From: Eucommia ulmoides
Lineage: Eukaryota > Streptophyta > Magnoliopsida > Garryales > Eucommiaceae
NCBI GenBank assembly: GCA_016647705.1
Contig: CM028335.1
Coordinates: forward strand, 12,855,905-12,919,904
Direction: 5' to 3'
Length of the DNA stretch: 64,000 nucleotides
Shown here piece by piece: positions 15,355 through 26,733 of the stretch; position 1 is the stretch's first letter; each line of letters starts with the position of its first letter. A program made the translations under genes and the position numbers. The notes below the pieces were generated by a model, which was given only the letters and a program-made list of their open reading frames with translations, was not told the DNA's origin and made no database searches.

Positions 15355-16345
15355 TAAAGGCAATTTACCGGATGATCCCAGAAGTTTTTTCTCGCACAAA
15401 ATAGTCCTCAAGTTAGTGTTTTATGTTACCAAAAGTCCTGATTTCAAATCCAAAATTTTCTCTGGACAATTTTACCATTCCGTATTTTGAATTACCGTCG
15501 TGCTCGTCATGCTTTCCATTTGATGTGTTCTCTCTCTTTGTCTCTCACTCGTGCTCTCTCTCAAATTTGGAAAATTTCAAATATGAATTTTTTAGATTTT
15601 TAGATATGTGATCTCTCTTTCTGCCGTCGTGCTCGTCTTCATGCTCTCTCTCTCTCTACTACGTCGTTCGCCGCTAGATCAGTTGTCGTTCGTTTGTCGT
15701 CGTGCTCGTTGTTCGCCGTGCTTTCTCTCTCTCTCAATTGCTTTCTCAGATCTAGAAAATTCTAGATCTGATTTTTTTAGATCCCCAAAATTTCAAATCT
15801 AGTTGGTGAATATAACACGATCCCGTGTTACATTCCACTTTCGTTCAGAATTTCATTATTTATTTGTTGTTTTTTGTTCGACGCGTTATATTTTGAGTAT
15901 GTTAGTTGTTTGATCTTTACTGCATATACATCTTATACATATTTGAATTATTAGTTGTTATGAATGTAACACGTTCATGTAAATAAGTCACAAAATATTA
16001 GAAATATGGATCTTATTTTGTTTGTGTGTTAGTAACGATCACGAATATGTATTTATTTTGAGACTTTTTGCAACGAAGTGATTTGTTTTTGTCGATTTTA
16101 AATAGATTTGAGTTGATTTCAATGGTCCAACATTAAGGGAAAGGAATTTGTTCAAATATTTTGCTCATAAGTTGAAAAGTACAGAGGCGCGAAATTGTCA
16201 CAAAAATCAAAAGGATTATTTTGTAATATTTTTTTTAAGAAGGTTCATTCAATAAAAATTGTCACAAAAATCAAAAGGATTATTTTGTAATATATATTTT
16301 AAGAAGGTTCATTCGATAGTTTTGACCCCTCGGTAATCGCCCTTT
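15355..16345. mobile_element. possible MULE-like non-autonomous element
   Basis: The left end AAGGCAATTTACCGGATGAT and the reverse complement of the right end, AAGGGCGATTACCGAGGGGT, are similar, suggesting long imperfect TIRs. The interior contains CT-rich, GTCGTGCTCG-repeat sequence that looks like a copied gene leader (15500-15760). Target duplications were not resolved. Tentative. Confidence 0.35.
16193..16320. repeat. tandem duplication, period ~63 bp
   Basis: Two copies of a segment beginning TTGTCACAAAAATCAAAAGG and ending AAGAAGGTTCATTC, at about 16195 and 16258. They differ mainly in a T-run versus TATATAT. Confidence 0.8.
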
Positions 16346-16688
16346 TTTTAATGTGTTGCCTTTTGAATTTGAACATTCGTATATTGTATGTTAGAATTGA
16401 CTTTTGTTCTATTTTATTGTTTGCAAGAAATGTGAGACAATGTGGAAGGAGTTGAAAGCTATATTTGAGTGTTATTTGTTTAAAGTGGTTGGTTTTAATT
16501 AAGTTGTACAATTTGAATTGTAATTATTTCACGTGTTGGCTTATCAAATAAAGTTAAGTTGGAAATAATTTTTTTTATTTCGTTCACCTAATTTTTTAGT
16601 TCTACATTTAAAAAAAAAAAAAATCATGATTTATTTGATTATTCAATTTTGGACAAATAAACACTGTGATATAGAACAAATTCTCTTA

Positions 16689-17369
16689 GGGCATGTTTGA
16701 TAACCACTTAAAAATTAAGGACTAAAAATTTAAGTACTTAATTTTAAGTGCTGAAAATATCAGAAAATTGTTTGATAAAATTATGCTGATTTTTTATTTT
16801 TTATTTTTTAATATAAGTACAAAATTTGTATACTAAAAATTGTTGAATTTACATAATTACTTTTGAATCAAGATAATATGGAAAAAAAAAAAAAAAAAAT
16901 TGAAACCAAAACAATAAAATCAGGGTGCTATTTAAAATAAATAAATAAATTATATTAAAATTAAAAGTAAAAATTAACCAAAAAATATATAATATTATGT
17001 ATTTTTTATGGAGTTTGATTGTTTAAATTAAATTATAACAATAATTTAAATATAAAATAAATTAAAATCCTAAAATAATTCAAAATTAATCAAATTCTCA
17101 TTAAACCTAATCATAATTAAATCCTCATAGGGGATTAAGGGTAAAATTGTCAAAACATAATTTTTTTTAAGTGAAAAATAATGGAGTGGATTAAGCAAAA
17201 TGAAATAAGTGAAGAGACTTTGCCTTAATTTTTTACTCACATTTTGACTTAATTTTTAAGTTAACTTAATTAATTAAGTGATACTAATTACATTTATCAA
17301 ATAAACTTAATTAATTAAGTACTTATTATAATAAGTTTTAAGTACTTATTTTTTTTATCAAACATGCTC
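16689..17369. mobile_element. MITE-like DNA transposon, 681 bp
   Basis: Left end GGGCATGTTTGATAA and right end, reverse complemented, GAGCATGTTTGATAA. TTA is duplicated outside both ends (16686-16688 and 17370-17372). Subterminal AAGTACTTA repeats occur at both ends. The interior is AT-rich with no ORF. PIF/Harbinger-like by TSD. A fragment of a related element may lie at 36325-36490. Confidence 0.8.
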
Positions 17370-18289
17370 TTAATTTCATCATTTTTTATTTATTTATTTT
17401 GCTTGTGAAAGCTAATAAGTGTCTTTGAACTCAATCTTCCGACGAGTGAGTTTCATGATTTTTTTTTAAGATTAAAAATATATTTTTTAGATCGTATCTT
17501 TTTACACCGGTTATACGCTAGTTTGATGATACGATAGAATCAATTTGATTTGATTTGATTTGATTTTATTTTATTGTTATGTTAGAATAGAAATGATTTT
17601 TTATTTTTATTTATTTATTTCTTTATTTTGAGAAAAAAAAAAAAAACTTATCCCCATATTTGATGTATTCACATTATTCAAATTTGGGGGCGCCGAAGTG
17701 TCCCTATTGTTAAATGCTTTTGTCTTTGAATGAAGCTAAACACGTGCGTTCAGGCTCCACTTGCCCATGTTTTTAGTGTATTTTTTTTCATTTAATATTT
17801 TTTATTTATTTAATAATTGATAATATTGAAATAAATATCAACCATTAAAACAATAAAAATTAGCTCAAAATATACACTGAATCTCATCATACATGTCCCA
17901 TGTTATAGAGCTGGGAGGCACGGTATATTTATGAATATAATTTTTTTTAACAAAAATTACCTGTCTAAAAATTTCAAGACGGTTAGATTTGATTATATTT
18001 TATATTTTTAAAAATTTATATTAATATTTAATTAATTATTATTTTTATTATATGTTATATTACTGATTTTTCGTGCTTAACGGTATTATATTAATTTTTA
18101 TTTTTTCAAGTGTAAAAATTTAACAAATAAAAAACTATGACTTATAAAATACATATATAAAATTTTAATACTACAAAATATAATTTAATTTAACTTCCTT
18201 ATCTAAACGTTTGCATATTTAGTTCGCCGCCATAGTTTATCACCGGTAAGGTACATCGAAACTGTTGTCACATTTTTTTTCTTTCTCAA
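17370..18289. other. AT-rich intergenic DNA
   Basis: (TTTGA)n/(GATTT)n low complexity near 17540-17565 and A/T runs. No gene or bounded element recognised. Confidence 0.5.
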
Positions 18290-18510
18290 AGGTTACTCGG
18301 TGGACTGAAAGTATTGCTTCATATCAAAGAAAAAGTTTTCAAGTTCCTTGTCATCTCTCACACCTGCCATTGGTATGAGGTTTGAGCAAGCGAACTCTAG
18401 TAGTTGTGCGTCCAGAGTCACTCGGTACACAAAATTTCTCTGGTAGTCTAACTTGCCCTAGAGCTCATGAACCAACCTTTCCATTTGAGCATGGCGGTTC
18501 GAAACTGTCT
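18290..18510 (-). pseudogene. orphan Gypsy gag fragment
   Basis: On the minus strand from 18508 it reads VHELxGKLDY, then GVRDDKELENFFFDMKQYF with one stop. This is the pattern at the N-terminal side of plant Gypsy gag (RDAKELENFLFDMEQYF-type). Roughly 70 codons; no LTR or pol beside it. It is too short to be recovered by simple ORF calling. Confidence 0.65.
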
Positions 18511-19016
18511 TGGCATCTGTGAAATTTTTACAAGAATTTGTTTCTCTTTAGATAATTCATTAACTCATCTCAATCATCCATTTTCTTTTAAATTAATCTA
18601 AACCGTTAATGTCCAAAAAAATATATTTTATTTATTAATAATTTTTTTGGAATATAAATTAGAAAATTTAGACATGGAAAATCCAAATTTTAAATTAGAA
18701 ACCAAACACACCCTATGAGTAGGAAGTTTTTGCTTGGTAGGCCAGCCTTTTGAATACAACGTATTACCCACAAAATCCTAATCACCAGATGAACAAATGA
18801 TACGATTGGGAATCGACGGTCGTGATGCATCAACAGAATAATTAGCAGCCATCGGATGTAACACCAAAGCACGTGCGGACAACTCAGCACTAATGGCGGA
18901 AAGTGGGACCAATCACGTTGCTCGGTCATGCCACATCGGCCTTGACACTTGCGATCTCGCTAATCTTCGTTTGGAACTAACGTTCTCCAACAGTTTTTTT
19001 TAATCCCTATCGTTTT

Positions 19017-19053
<37 letters not shown>

Positions 19054-19839
19054 CAATAATTGGTCAATACCTGTTGACTCCAGTGGGTCTTGATGACAAC
19101 ATTTGTTTGACCATAATGCCCCTCCATTTTTTCTTCCATATAGCAGTTATTATGATTATTGAATGACAACACCCTTGTGGATTTTTATATTTGATGTCAT
19201 ACCATCTATATTTTTTTTTTTTTTAAATTATGAAGCAATAATTGAAGGATAATATGTTAACAATTATGTGGATGGAGACCTTGAGGTTTCTTAAATTGTA
19301 TATTTAGTCTCCTAAATTTCACATTTACTTTAATTTCTCAAAATAAAAAACGTTATTAATTATTTTAGATAAAAAAAAATGAGTTGTGCTCAGGACATGA
19401 CCTTCTAATAACGATATTTTGTCATTTCATCATTCTATTAGATCCAAAATATTTTTTCTTAATCTTTCCCTAACAATGATTCATTTGGAAAAAAAAAAAA
19501 AAAAAAAAAGAAAAACTAAATCGTCGTTAGGAAAAAACGTCTCTAATTTAATAAAGTAATGAATATGACAAAAATATACTTATTAAAAGATCACATGCTG
19601 AACACAATATATTTTTTGCCTAAAATATAAAATATGAGGGATTAAATATTCAATTTTGACAAATTTTAAGACTCACATGAACCCCCACCCCATAGGTAAG
19701 GCACAAAAAATGTAATTTTCCCTTATTTTATAAGAAATGAATAAAATAATTTTTAATGATAAAGGTTTGGAAAAGTGGCAATTTAGTCATTTCATGGGAT
19801 ACACCCATTAATCCACCTACATTCCTTTGAAAATCTCCT
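18511..19839 (+). other. intergenic region and probable promoter of the WDL gene
   Basis: No protein-coding signal. A comparatively GC-balanced block at 18690-18990 is unlike the surrounding AT-rich DNA and has no recognised homology. Poly-T at 19018-19045 and poly-A at 19487-19510. No convincing TATA box was found just before the pyrimidine-rich leader at ~19850. Confidence 0.4.
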
Positions 19840-19953
19840 CCCACTTTTGCACTCTCCCCTCTCTCTCTCTCTCGCTTCAGACCCCAACGTCTGATTCAAC
19901 ATTTGAATCCAAACAACAATTGTTCGACATCGGAATTCATAGCTCCAAACAAG
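19840..19953 (+). other. 5' UTR exon of WDL gene with CT-rich Y-patch
   Basis: Pyrimidine-rich leader (CTCTCCCCTCTCTCTCTC at ~19852), typical of plant 5' leaders. It is followed by a donor site ACAAG|GTAATC at 19953/19954 that pairs with the acceptor TTGTCAG at 20366, four bases before the start codon. The transcription start is only estimated. Confidence 0.6.
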
Positions 19954-20370
19954 GTAATCCCACTCGTTATTCGATTTATTTATTTTATTTTTTGATTTTG
20001 CATAAATAATTTTCTAATTTGCCACTGTCTAGTATCCTGATTGTCTTTTTACTAATTGTCTTTAATCTTTGTTTTCTGTTCATCATTTCAATCACTGGTC
20101 TCTGATTCTTTGTTCATGGAAATTTAGTATTATTAATGTTTGTCATAATTTCATGATCTGTTTGGTTGTTGATAAGATTACTGTTTTTTTGAGGTATCCA
20201 AACAATCCACCAAAAGGGTACTTAAAATTTGAGAAATTCAGTTTAATTTCGTGTTAATTGTCCTTATTTTTTTTGATTCAACCGTTAGTTTCTGTCAGTT
20301 TTCGAACTTGATTGACGATGATTTTAACTTGTTCTAAAATTTGCAACTTCTGTGTTTGGTTGTCAGGAGA

Positions 20371-23300
20371 ATGGAGTCTGAAAATGGGGTTTCATCAGAC
20401 AATAAACCTAGTCCTGTTGATAAAATTAACGACGAACAAACGGTTAATAATTCTACAATGGAAGAGAAAAAGGAAGAGAATGGTACAATCTCTGAAAAAA
20501 ACCCTAATGCAACAGTAGTAGAGGATGAACCATCCAAGACTGTTTCAGACAGTAAAACCCTAAACCCCGACAAATGTCCAAACCTTGGATCTTCAGACAA
20601 CAATGGAAAAACAAAGGATCGATCTAAACCGAGAGATCAAAAGCCGAGCCTGAGTCAGAATTTATCATTCCCGGCGAGGGGACTTCGTGAGAAGAGTAAA
20701 AACGGGTGTTCTTCGAAACCGGACGCTAAATCTTTTAGGGCTAAGGCCTCATCTTCTTCAACTGGCGAGGTTAGGTCTGTTTCCAATCTGTATCCTTCTA
20801 GAAGGAGAGCTTCCATTGAAGTGGGCTCAAAGGGAAGTAAGGCGAATGGGGTTCAACCTTCTACCCGAAGAACAACCTTAGGATCCGTACCAAGCTTTCG
20901 TCAGTCTATGGTAACTTCTTTTTATTATTATTACAAAAAAGGTTACCGAACGGTGCCTTAGCTTATGTATTTGCCATAATTCATGTGTATTAATTGTTTT
21001 TTTTTTGTTAGTCTGGGAAGTCTCTTTCTGTCAATGGAACTGCAAACCGGCCTTCATCTAATGACTGCTTGTAAGTCCATTTCTCATTCAGGAACCCAGT
21101 TTTTTATTGAAGAATTTGTTCTATAAATATGGGAACGAATGAGAAATAGATTTTTTTTCTTCCCATATTTATGTTTCCGTTTCCAGGTTTTCTCGGAATG
21201 AAAACAAAAACAAAAACACAAGAACATAGACGCTAGGGGATTGTTTGGTTAACAACTCAAGCACGTATTCTTTTGTTTGCGAAAAAAAAAACAAAATACT
21301 TTTAGAGCATAACTCACAAAGTATTTTGCAAACAAAATTCACACTTCTCAATCAGTGACATAACCTCTTTTTAATATTACACTTTTATTATTTTTCAAAA
21401 AAAATAACATATATATATATATATATATATTTTTTTTCCCTATCTATTAGCATTTTTCTTTTTCATTTTTTAGAATTTTCAATCAACCACATCATGTCAT
21501 TTCTACTCTAAAATTTTTAATATGTTTTTCGTGATTTTCAAAAAAATAAAAAATAAATAAATATAAAAATAAAAATAAATAAATTCAAAACCCAAACCAA
21601 TCAAGTTTTCACAATTTTCCAAATCTATTTTTAAAAACTGTTTTAAAAGTTTTCAGAAAACTGTTTTCAAGATCTAAACCAAACAGACCGTAAACAAGCA
21701 CAACTATAGTTATCTGTAAGTTTATTGGCTTGTGTTCTTGTAGCATTCGTAGTCTGGTTAGCTTATAATCTGGAGAAACTAGCAATTTTGATGTCGAAAA
21801 AAAATTGGTTTTTGATTTAACCTCTAAAAGGGTACTTAAAAAGTCAGTGTTCTTTGTCTGTACTAAAACTATGAATGAATAATTGCTTCCAAATGCAGAC
21901 AAGGCGATCAACATTCGAGAGCTATTAAAACTGCTTTGCCAAATAAACAAGACGAGGATGCTCGTTCTACTACCTCATCGTACTATTCTCTACCTTGATC
22001 TCTCTCTCTCTCTCTATATATATATACATGTATATCATTTGCTTATTTTCTATATACATGTATATCATTTGCTTATTTTCTGACTATGTATTTCTTTTTT
22101 GTGTTTGTGATTTTTTGTTTCATTAACAGAAACGCCACTCCTCGCGGGCAGCGGAGAATTAGCGCTTCTGGATTTTCCTTCCGGTCGGAGGAACGTGCCG
22201 AAAAACGAAAAGAGGTTGACAATGCACTTTAAGTTATTTCAACGACATTAAAACTACATTCAAAACCTAATAAGTATATTTTTTTTCTCTGTTTTGGCAG
22301 TTTTTCTCGAAGCTGGAAGAGAAGATACACGAAAGGGAAGCGGAAAAAAACAATTTGCAAGCTAAATCGAAGGTTTTTGGCTTAAATTTTATTAGTACTT
22401 GACTCACTTCAAATGAAAGATTTTTTTTTTTTTTTTTTTTAAATAAAATCTCGATTTTCAAAATTGGGGTTTTTAGCCCCCCCCCCCCCCCCCCTTTTTT
22501 TCAAAAAAGGTTTTCTGTTTTTGGAAACAAAAACTTTTGCTGGCGTTTGTGGGATGAGATGAAAATTATGTTTCTTTTTGGAAACATAATCGAGTTTGGT
22601 AATGACAAAATTTTGTTTCATTTTGGGAACAGAATTGCGTTTCGTAACGAATTATTCTGAAATTTTTTCTTCACTTTATAAAAATAAAAACAGAGAATCA
22701 TGTTTGGTTGCAACATTATGTACATATTTCTTAGCCAACATTTTCTTGCTCAACAATTGTTCCCATTTTTTTTATTTTTTTAATGAATGATAATAAATAT
22801 CAAATTACACCAAATTCAAAAATAAAACATTAATTAAAAATAAATGTCAAATTCTTCTTCAAATTCAAATGCCCCAAGCCTGTGAAGCATCAATGTGAAG
22901 CGACAATATAAGCAACAACTGTACTGTTACAAACAACAACAACCGCAACAACACATGGCCTAAACTTGGAGCGATGCTAAACAACCAAAAATAAATAAAA
23001 ATGAAGAAGAAGATAAATTCCTAGCCTGTATAATCAACCCTAGGGATGATTGATGAATCAGTTCCTTCAATATAGTTTCGAAATCGAGTTCACTCTTTTT
23101 ACAGATATTGACATTAAGGACGAGAGATTTATGCTTGTAGATAGAGAAAATCTGAGGTTTATAGAGATGAATTTGATGAGCTAACCTTATTGAAGCTTCG
23201 AATACTGATTCGAAACTCAAATTCAGTAGACAGAGTGTTTGGAGAGTCTGCTTCATTGCAACCATATAGCTTCAGTCTCTTCCATTATTATGATGCCTTG

Positions 23301-26300
23301 ATGTAATTTCAGAAGCTCTCTCAGGGATGATTGATAAAGAATCTATAACCTAAGGGAAATCGATTCAATCGACACATTCACTTCGGTGCCTGAACGAAGC
23401 AACGAAATGGATTCAACCCAAAACCCTAACCCAGCTCTAGCTTTGACGGCGAAGGCGATAGCGATGGTGAGACAAGGGCAATGACGAGAGGACGATGGTG
23501 AGATAGAGAGAAGGCGAACGACAATGGCATACGAGAAGACGACGACGATCGCAGACGAGAAGACGATGGTGAGACAGAGAGCTTCGAAGAACAGACAAAC
23601 GACGATGGCTAGACTTTGCAGGAAAAAAAAGAAGAAAAACTTACGCGGTTGAGCTTAACAAAAGTTGAACAAAGAACTCTTTAACAATTCAAAAAATTCC
23701 GAGCGTGTCCTTGTGAGAAATGAGTTTTTTGGGAGTGAAAAAAAACTTTTTTTTGTTTCTCAACTCCTTGAGGAATGAAGGAATCAATTCCAAAATTTTA
23801 GGATGGGATGAGAATGGAAATAGGTTTACCAAATGCTTTCCCAAACATTGATTCCAAAAATCTGAGAATAGGATGGAATGAGATGGAATGGGAACACTAA
23901 CCAAACGGGGCCTTAACTACTCTTTTAATAACATAACTAAAAGACAATTTCAGAATACTCATTCTATCAAATCGCCTACTTTTAATATTATCTCATTCTA
24001 TCAAATCGCCTTCTTTTAATATTATATTTTTATTATTTTATAAATTTAATTTTTTTTCATATCTTTATTTTTTTTTCTATATTCTATTTTTTTAACAAAT
24101 ATCTCATAAATATTCTCTTTTTGTAACTTTTTCCAAAACTAAACCAAACTATTTCTCATTCTCTTACTCAGTTTTTTGAAAACTAAACCAAGCATCACTT
24201 TCAGATCATGATTTCTGATTCTTCTCTATGTTCTCTGTCTCTCTCATTTTGAGAAATGATTCAGGAAAGCCAGGAGGAAGAGATAAAGCAATTTAGGAAG
24301 AGCTTGACTTTTAAAGCGATGCCGATGCCAAGCTTCTATAAAGAACCCCCTCCCAAAGTTGAACTTAACAAGGTGAGTTTTCTATCTTAGGCAATACTTG
24401 TAGTTTATGCCCCTATATCTCACCCTGTTCCTGGTTCTTTTCTTTGCTGTTTAGGGTACATTATATTTTTCTCAATATCAAAATCAAATTCATAGTTCTT
24501 TAAGAACAGAGAGAGAGAAAGAATTCAGTCATGTTTTGTTTTGAATCAGGGATTTAAGTATCGGCCGGCCGTTACGTAGCGTAAGGGCCGATATATAACG
24601 GATTTTTGGTCCTCCGTTACCGCTGCAGGCCAATAAATTGGTTGCAGACATGGAACATTCAGTCCAACATGAAACATTCATTATTGGGGGGGGGGGGGGG
24701 GGGTTACTTTTGTCCATCCTCATCAAGCTATTCAAGCGGAAAAGTTTGTGAGAATCTCTTTGTTGGGGGCTAAAAATCAAGAATTAGGGGCTTCGACTGA
24801 ATCCCCTTTTTGTATGTAGGTAACGATTATTCGTATTAGCAAATATCACTTTGATTTCAATCTACTTATCATACTTTATACTGTTCTAAGTTGGGAAAAA
24901 AATCGAAATTGTTGAAATCCCACGTCGTCTTTGTGAGGCCTCTCAAACTAGTCTGTATATGAAAAAAAAACCTGAATCTACCTAATGACATATGGTTTTA
25001 GGTTGGAATCTTCTACATTACAAAACCAGAGTTTTTGGGTGTAATTTTTTCTTTGGGAAGAAATCTCTTTGGACATGTGCTTGAAAACAAGTTTTTAGTC
25101 AGTAAAAAATAGAAAAAGGTTTTGCAATTGCAGATCAAACAACCGCTATGGTTTTTGTTTGGTTCGATACTAGAATAGAGTTCTCAGTTTTCAAAAAAAA
25201 AATAAAAAAAATACTACTTTTTCTCTTTTAACAACACGATTCAAAATCACTTTTATTAAACAATTTTTACAATTCAGTCTGTAGCATCAACTACTTTTAA
25301 TATTATACTTTCATTATTTTATAAATTTAATTTTAACTTTTATAAATATCTTATTTTATTTTTCTCTACAAATTTTCTGCTTTACATTCACCCAACAAAC
25401 TTTATCATTATGTCTCTCTTTCTAAATCATATTTTAATTAATTACATGGTTTTGACTTTTCAGTTTTTTAACACAATGTTAATAAATATTCTCCTTTTCA
25501 AAACTATACCAAACAATTTTTGACAATTTTCAAAAAACTAAACTGTTTTCTTAAACAAAACCAAATAGGCTCTACTTGTTCATTGTGCATAAAACATGCA
25601 GACATCCACCATAACCCGAGCAAATCCGAAGTTCTTGCTTGCGCTTCGCATTTCGCTTGAAATAAATAAATTAATAAATATATAAAATAAATTAGGATGT
25701 TTTTTTTTTAAATGTCTTTCCGTTAAAAGTTGTGATTGACTTGAGAAAATGGATAGATGAGATTGGATTATGAAAATATTTTGGAGGAAAATTATCACCT
25801 AAAAATTTGACACACCGACTTCCCAAGCGGTCGAGATTAATTATATTGTATACCTTTTAAGTTTTATGTATGTATTTTATTAGTCAATTTTTTATTATTT
25901 GTTATTTTTTACATCTATAAATTTGAAAATCGATGTAGTGCGGATTCCCCATTGTGTGTGTATGTATCCATTGATCTTAGAATTATGTAGAAAGTTTTAA
26001 ACCTGTAACATCTTAGTATAACAACTTTATTTTTACGATGTTGTGGTTCATGTTTGTAGATTCCGACAACACGTGCAATATCTCCAAGGCTTGGGAGGCG
26101 TAAGAATTCCTTGGAAAATGTCGGATCGAGTGTTAGCCCACGTGTGAACCGAGATCTGGACAAGTCTCTTAAGGATGTTTCTAAGAAACCGATTAGGAAA
26201 CCCATGGCTGCCAAAACAGAAGGAAAGTCCGGAAATTTGAAGCAAAAATCCCCCGAAATAGAAAGCACAAAACCATGCGATGGAGAATACGAGGAAACTG

Positions 26301-26395
26301 TGAATAGGTCTGAAAATTCGCCTAAACTTGAGGAAAAGAAAGAAGTAGGGAGTGAAGTGAATGCAGTTATTGCTGAAGTCACCGTGGAAGGTTAG
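20371..26395 (+). CDS. WDL: WVD2-like protein with TPX2 (KLEEK) domain
   Basis: Plant microtubule-associated protein of the WAVE-DAMPENED2 family. Exons from GT/AG junctions: 20371-20910, 21012-21070, 21899-21979, 22130-22214, 22301-22372, 24265-24372, 26060-26395. The joined frame is 427 codons (426 aa) without internal stop, a usual length for the family. Residues 1-180 are a Ser/Lys/Asn-rich, disordered tail with acidic stretches. The TPX2 C-terminal domain spans ~247-312: [48 protein letters not shown]. It is followed by basic [16 protein letters not shown] and a Lys/Glu-rich tail ending VTVEG. The family binds and bundles cortical microtubules and affects cell elongation and organ twisting (family knowledge). 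Start chosen at MESENG, the first ATG after the leader intron. Introns 5 (22373-24264) and 6 (24373-26059) are swollen by MITEs. Which WDL paralogue it is cannot be said. Confidence 0.93.
21236..21690. mobile_element. MITE in WDL intron, ~455 bp
   Basis: Left end GGGGATTGTTTGGTTAA and right end, reverse complemented, CGGTCTGTTTGGTTTAG. It shares interior boxes (TTTTTAATATTACACTTTT; TTATTTTTCAAAA) with the elements at 23913-24200 and 25148-25570. Preceded at 21110-21215 by inverted CCCATATTTATGTTTCC boxes of the 4280-type MITE family. Confidence 0.6.
22473..22500. repeat. poly-C then poly-T homopolymer
   Basis: A run of about 17-18 C followed by T, just before the 22539 element in the WDL intron. 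A possible G-quadruplex strand on minus; also a likely assembly-error site. Confidence 0.8.
22539..23912. mobile_element. large non-autonomous DNA transposon with gene-like interior, ~1.37 kb
   Basis: The left end GCTGGCGTTTG and the right end, reverse complemented, GGCCCCGTTTGGTTAGTG match the 2896/4280 MITE family. TTT/TTA are outside the ends. Interior boxes GTTTGGTAATGAC, GGGAACAGAATTGCGTTT and GAGCGTGTC are shared with 60167-61013. At 23400-23620 a GC-richer tract of GACGA/GATGGTGAGA repeats near AACCCTAACCC looks like a copied 5' leader/first exon of a host gene. It lies in WDL intron 5. Confidence 0.6.
23913..24200. mobile_element. MITE fragment in WDL intron
   Basis: Contains the same interior as 21236-21690 and a right end TGAAAACTAAACCAAGCATC. 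It includes a local duplication of CTCATTCTATCAAATCGCC (~23960 and ~23994). The left terminus is abutted or overwritten by the element ending at 23912. Confidence 0.45.
24560..24800. repeat. unclassified repeat with TATCGGCC...GGCCGATA palindrome and poly-G
   Basis: TATCGGCCGGCC and GGGCCGATATA flank a CGTTACGTAGCGTAA core at about 24560-24600. A 17-18-nt poly-G run follows at ~24687-24704. It lies in WDL intron 6. It could be a degenerate SINE or MITE; no ends found. Confidence 0.4.
25148..25570. mobile_element. MITE in WDL intron, ~420 bp
   Basis: Left GGTTTTTGTTTGGTTCG, right reverse complement GAGCCTATTTGGTTTTG. Interior CAACTACTTTTAATATTATA and TTTATAAATTTAATTTT boxes are shared with the other two intronic copies at 21.2 and 23.9 kb. 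Confidence 0.6.
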
Positions 26396-26403
26396 AAGGC
26401 TAA

Positions 26404-26519
26404 GGTGGTGTTTGGCTGCACGGAATGGAAGGCTTACAAAATTGGAATTTGAAAAATTTACTGGGTTTGTTTCCAATTCCAATTTTGAATCTCCAATTTC
26501 TGTGTAGCCAAACATAGAA
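26404..26519. mobile_element. MITE in WDL 3' UTR, 116 bp
   Basis: Left GGTGGTGTTTGGCTGCAC and right reverse complement TTCTATGTTTGGCTACAC. TAA is duplicated outside both ends (26401-26403 and 26520-26522). The interior halves (TTGGAATTTG and CCAATTCCAATTTT) also pair, so the transcript would fold into a long hairpin. The left TSD starts six bases after the WDL stop codon. Confidence 0.8.
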
Positions 26520-26733
26520 TAAGAGATTTTTCTCTCTTTTTCTTTGGGAAATTATTTTTAAATAGGTTTTTTGAAGTGTACAAGTATTTTTGTTGTGAAT
26601 ATTGTGGTTTTTTGTGTGTTTTGCTTGTGGTCTTTGTATATTGTTGTCTACATGTCTATATCATGAGTTTTGTGTGTTCGTTAATTCATAGTATGTATAA
26701 CTTGTAAGACTTGTGTGACGGAATGAATAAGGT

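Noticed and set aside
18690..18929. 79-aa minus-strand ORF upstream of the WDL gene
   Set aside because: No recognisable domain, no splice context. The block is non-repetitive but looks intergenic.
25915..26515. Two 155-aa ORFs antisense to the last WDL exon
   Set aside because: Shadow of the coding exon and the MITE. The plus-strand exon has consistent splice phase and family homology.
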